Shown here one piece after another: positions 60,657 through 64,000 of a DNA stretch of 64,000 bases. A program made the position numbers and the translations under genes. The notes below the pieces were generated by a model. That model was not told where the DNA came from. It searched no databases and worked only from the letters and a program-made list of their open reading frames with translations. This DNA comes from Armatimonadia bacterium. GTDB lineage: Bacteria; Armatimonadota; Zipacnadia; Zipacnadales; JABUFB01. The stretch covers positions 1 to 64,000 of the forward strand of contig JBDKVB010000091.1 in assembly GCA_039679385.1 (NCBI GenBank), read 5' to 3'. Each line of letters starts with the position of its first letter. Position 1 is the first letter of the stretch.

Positions 60657-62414
60657 GTGGTGAGAGTTGCCGGGTCGCGTCGTCAGGGCTTCACCCTGAC
60701 TGAGGTGCTGGTTGCCCTGGCCATCATGGTCATCCTGTTCGCGCTGCTGTTTGCGCCGATGATGGCTGGATTGGACTGGGTGTCGACCGGTCGCGCCAAC
60801 GTGAACCTGCAGAACGCGGCGCGCTTTGCCATGGAGCAGATCCGGCGTGAACTCGGGGAGGCCGTGTACGTTTACCCGACCGAGAGTGTGCTGGCATCCG
60901 GCGCCGTACCGAACTACTCACAGGTGTGCTTCGCGATTCCTCGGCGTGACAACTTTGGCCGTGTCGAGTACCCGGTGCGTGCCTCCATCCGCACGACGGG
61001 TGCCGGCGGCCACTACCAGGAAATCGCCCGCTACCACGTTCACCTGGCCGATCCCACGCAGCCCTATGGCGAGGACAATCCCTTCGTCCTCTACCGACAG
61101 GAACTGCTCTGGGATGACACGCAGCCGGAGGGAAGGCGCGCCGGACTGTTCGACAGCAGCAACGTCTGGTGCTATACGGATGCCGCTCTGGCGAACTCCC
61201 AGAGCCTGGCGGAGAACGCGATGACGCCGAAACACGGCGCCACCTTCCTCCCGACCACGAGCGTATGCGCCAATGCCTCCTGCGGTCAGCAGACGCCGGG
61301 CTATGCAACCGCCTGCCCGAGCTGCGGCGGCACGGAGATGTACTACCTGTTCAATGGTCTGCAGTTCGTGCCTCACCGCGTTGCCGGTGAGGAGCTGAAG
61401 ACCGACAACGGTGTCGTGTACAAGTCTACTTACCCGGCGTGGGACGGCATCCTTACAGGCACCTTCATGTTGCCGCCCACCTCGATCTCTCGGTCCGAGC
61501 TGAGCCCACGTATCTCGCTGTATGCCTGGAACCCGATCACGCAGCGGTACGATCAGTCGCGGACGGACATGGACAGCTGGACGGCGGCAATCCGCAGCGT
61601 CGATCTGCAGTTGCGCCCTGACAGCGGACAGGTACAAGCCGGGCAGTGGGTAACACGCACCCTCACCCTGACGCAGAACGGCAACGGGTGGTACGTGCCG
61701 ACGGCAGTTGCCGACATGAACCCGATCTGGCCTTCCTACGACACAGCCAGCATGGGAACACCGCCGGCGCCGCCGACGCCACCACCGAGTTCGCCTCCGG
61801 CGGACAGCGCCTCGGCTCCGATCGCCTTCCGCCTTGACCCGAGCTGCAACGGGACCCTGGCGCCGGCCATCATCGAGTCGGGCTCCGTGAAGGTCCGTGT
61901 GATCGCTACCAGTGGTGGCATCACCCGCGAGATCGACCTCAAGCCCAGCAGCAACTACGACCAGGCTTCACTGCGCGGCGACGAGTTCTGCCCGGTGCTG
62001 TCGCGAGCTCTGCAGGACACCAATGGCAACGGCACCTTCGACGCGGGTGAGGGAATGGGTCTCACGGCTGAGGTACGCTTCTCACGGTTTGACCCGCCCC
62101 GGCCCAACAGCCAGGCACTGTTCAGCGGAGGCCTGCCGGCGGGAAGCACCTTGCGGGTCGAGATCTCCTACTACTACCGGCGCAACTACGCCTATGACAG
62201 CAGCCGGGATACGGCCGGCAAAGAGCCCTTCGTCAATGACGTGATCCGTGTGGACTACTCCTCCCGGACCGTGCAGAACGTGGCGCTCACTCTGCAGGGC
62301 TACACGGACCTTGAGCAGAGCGGGCCAACCGTATTCATACTGCCGCCCGATCAGCACCCCAACGAGGTCGCTCTGCGCGAACAGGTGATCGTGCGGAACC
62401 TCGGCGGCCGCTAA
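60657..62414 (+). CDS. Large prepilin-type protein with zinc-ribbon-like insertion
   Basis: This 585-residue protein has the leader GSRRQGFTLTEVLVALAIMV. Note Thr in place of the usual Ile at the fourth position after the cut; the E at position +5 is kept. The helix runs through LQNAARFAMEQIRRELGE, the pattern of PilW/GspJ-type minor pilins. A four-cysteine element (CANASCGQQ, then TACPSCGGTEM) is inserted at about residues 200-225, resembling a zinc ribbon, which is unusual for an exported pilin. A Pro-rich linker (PPAPPTPPPSSPPADS) precedes a C-terminal beta domain. Start GTG at 60657; GAAGGTGG lies upstream. Confidence 0.85.
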   Translation: MVRVAGSRRQGFTLTEVLVALAIMVILFALLFAPMMAGLDWVSTGRANVNLQNAARFAMEQIRRELGEAVYVYPTESVLASGAVPNYSQVCFAIPRRDNFGRVEYPVRASIRTTGAGGHYQEIARYHVHLADPTQPYGEDNPFVLYRQELLWDDTQPEGRRAGLFDSSNVWCYTDAALANSQSLAENAMTPKHGATFLPTTSVCANASCGQQTPGYATACPSCGGTEMYYLFNGLQFVPHRVAGEELKTDNGVVYKSTYPAWDGILTGTFMLPPTSISRSELSPRISLYAWNPITQRYDQSRTDMDSWTAAIRSVDLQLRPDSGQVQAGQWVTRTLTLTQNGNGWYVPTAVADMNPIWPSYDTASMGTPPAPPTPPPSSPPADSASAPIAFRLDPSCNGTLAPAIIESGSVKVRVIATSGGITREIDLKPSSNYDQASLRGDEFCPVLSRALQDTNGNGTFDAGEGMGLTAEVRFSRFDPPRPNSQALFSGGLPAGSTLRVEISYYYRRNYAYDSSRDTAGKEPFVNDVIRVDYSSRTVQNVALTLQGYTDLEQSGPTVFILPPDQHPNEVALREQVIVRNLGGR

Positions 62415-62542
62415 GCCGCTCTCAGTGAGCCAGGTGGGGTAGAGGTAGGGCAGTCGCAAGCAAGAGGGCACTTCGACCCAGACAGACATGAAAGCTCCAG
62501 AGTCGCCAGTAGGGGCGGTGCCCCCGGCGGAGGCGAGAGTTA

Positions 62543-64000
62543 ATGCTCCGAATGATCACGAAGTACCCAGGAAACCACCAACAGGGCCAGGCGCTCATGG
62601 TCGCCGTCCTGCTCATGATGGTCATCCTGCTGACCGGCATCCTCTTTGTAGCCATTGTCAGCTACAACCAGGCTCAGTCAGCGCGGAGCAGCGACGTTGT
62701 GGCGGCCCAGAGCCTCGCTGAGGCCGGCATCCGCTGGTGCAACGAGAACCTCAATCACAGCCCTGAGGGCGCGGACTGGCGCCCGCCCTTCCGCCCGCTC
62801 ATCCTGGACACGAGCGATCCTCGGTGCTTCGACTACACCAATCCGGATACCTGGCCGGTTCCCCCGGTGCAGGATACCAACGGTGTCGATTACGGCTGCT
62901 ACGGTGCGGACCTTACCTTGAACGCGGGGAACCCCACCGGCGCCGCCGATACTGCAGACGACTACTACAGCGAGTTCGAGCGCAGCCACGGCTGGCATGG
63001 GCTGGTCGATCCGAGTGCACGCTATCGCCGCCTGGGCTTCTTCCGGATCCCCGACATCAATAGCAAGCCGGCCGCCGTCACCTTGCCCACCGAAGTCGGT
63101 GCTCTCGGCGGCAAGGGCCACATCCTCGTGCGGGTCACCTACGATCCCGATCCGCCCTACGAGCCCGAAGACGGCACGGCCCCGACGCCGGACCCGATGA
63201 GCAAGTATATCAAGATTGAGGCGGTCGGCGTTGTCGATCAGGACGTGCCCGTGTTCCGCTACCTGGTCGCCTACAAGCCGATTGGCCTGACCGACTACAC
63301 GCTCTTCGTCACCGACAAGGACCAGACGGGACGCCCCGCCAAGATCGGCTTCAGCCCGAGCATCGACATGCTCAACAACGGTGGCGCCGAGACGCTGTTC
63401 CAGTCCTTCTACGGCCCCCTCAAGTTCAACACGCAACTGCAGCTCGTGGGCGGCAACGTGAACAGCCCGAGCGACGCAGCAGGTGCAAGCACGCGCTTCG
63501 TGCTGACCGACGGCCCGACGAACGTACCTGCCACGCCGGAGGTTCCGGGTGTGAACCCGCGCATCATGGGCGGTGGCTACCTGCGCTCCGATACCGCCGA
63601 GGCCCAGGGGATCGTCGAGGCCGGTACTGCGCCGACGACCGCTGTCTACACACGGGATGCCACCGGTACCCTCAGTGCCGCTACCGCTCTCGCGCCGACC
63701 GGGCCGGCCTTCGATACCGTGCAGGGCAAGGTCATGGACGGCGAGACAGCCATCGACAGTAACGGCTTCTCCCGGGCAACCCGCCGGCTGACTCCGCCGG
63801 AGGCCGCGACCGGGCAGGGCCTGCAGCGCTACCTGGACCTCACCCGCGATTCGGGCTCGGTGGTCACGGACACGGCGACGGGCCAGGCTGTGAACCTCGG
63901 CCGCATCGGCCAGGGCCTCGGCGTCTACGTCGACAACGCCTCCGAGGTGCAGTTCGTTGACAAGGACGGCTCCCACAACCTGGACGCCCTGATCGGCGAC
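62543..64000 (+). CDS. PilX-like exported protein, 3' end beyond window
   Basis: The gene begins at 62543 after GGAGG and stays open to the last base, so 486 codons are visible and the stop lies beyond. An N-terminal membrane helix (ALMVAVLLMMVILLTGILFVA preceded by HQQGQ, quoted in part) is the pattern of PilX/Tad-like minor pilins: a short basic leader, a QGQALMVAVL hydrophobic stretch, then SYNQAQSARSSDVVAAQSLA. It lacks the FTLIE cleavage motif. The exported body is beta-rich. It follows the pseudopilin cluster and likely belongs to the same pilus. Confidence 0.82.
   Translation, partial: MLRMITKYPGNHQQGQALMVAVLLMMVILLTGILFVAIVSYNQAQSARSSDVVAAQSLAEAGIRWCNENLNHSPEGADWRPPFRPLILDTSDPRCFDYTNPDTWPVPPVQDTNGVDYGCYGADLTLNAGNPTGAADTADDYYSEFERSHGWHGLVDPSARYRRLGFFRIPDINSKPAAVTLPTEVGALGGKGHILVRVTYDPDPPYEPEDGTAPTPDPMSKYIKIEAVGVVDQDVPVFRYLVAYKPIGLTDYTLFVTDKDQTGRPAKIGFSPSIDMLNNGGAETLFQSFYGPLKFNTQLQLVGGNVNSPSDAAGASTRFVLTDGPTNVPATPEVPGVNPRIMGGGYLRSDTAEAQGIVEAGTAPTTAVYTRDATGTLSAATALAPTGPAFDTVQGKVMDGETAIDSNGFSRATRRLTPPEAATGQGLQRYLDLTRDSGSVVTDTATGQAVNLGRIGQGLGVYVDNASEVQFVDKDGSHNLDALIGD

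Overview
This is a GC-rich window from a diderm bacterium. A TolC-type outer-membrane channel and an RND pump show two membranes. The rsbV-rsbW-sigB cluster and the large pilin/pseudopilin locus point to a Terrabacteria-like lineage. An Armatimonadota-type genome fits best, but that is an inference from gene content, not from marker phylogeny. Replicative, cell-wall and translation genes (rarA, alaS, ruvX, mltG, aroE) place most of the right half on the chromosome.

Layout. 0.2-13.0 kb (+): a secreted protein with carbohydrate-binding-like ends, a P-type Mg2+-importing-like ATPase, then a compact efflux operon (TolC-like channel, membrane-fusion protein with an extra N-terminal domain, RND pump, YHS-domain lipoprotein) that looks metal-related. 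13.1-40.1 kb: a probable integrated island. It is bounded by two imperfect direct repeats of about 100 bp. Each repeat holds the 3' end of a serine recombinase gene, a hairpin terminator and a tRNA 3' end. The right copy is the live one: an intact large serine recombinase runs into the 3' end of tRNA-Asp(GUC). Island cargo, left to right: a four-gene minus-strand operon for exported proteins (a TPR protein, a PKD protein with a caspase-like His/Cys dyad, and two membrane-anchored proteins); a type I restriction-modification locus (metallopeptidase, hsdR, hsdS, hsdM) interrupted by an XRE-ImmA/PIN module and a 56-aa gene; a two-gene cassette of unknown function with a PD-(D/E)XK-like motif; a divergent pair (unknown protein plus a protein with a C-terminal winged helix); then a replication and integration module (primase-helicase, inverted sets of 9-bp iterons, two small island proteins, recombinase).

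40.1-50.5 kb (-): tRNA-Asp, then a housekeeping run read right to left: rarA, rsbV, rsbW, sigB-type sigma factor, AI-2E family permease, alaS, ruvX, mltG, yqeG-type phosphatase, aroE, ending at a clear intrinsic terminator. Upstream of rarA is a candidate 6S RNA with its own promoter.

51.2-64.0 kb (+): a type IV pilus / type II secretion locus behind a near-consensus promoter: pilB, pilT and pilC, a terminator, then prepilin peptidase and five genes with pilin-like or PilX-like N termini. The last runs off the window.

The most promising material for a new system is the unknown gene set at 29.9-34.6 kb in the defence part of the island, and the secreted operon with the caspase-like protein at 13.6-20.4 kb. 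No CRISPR array, rRNA or complete insertion sequence was seen.
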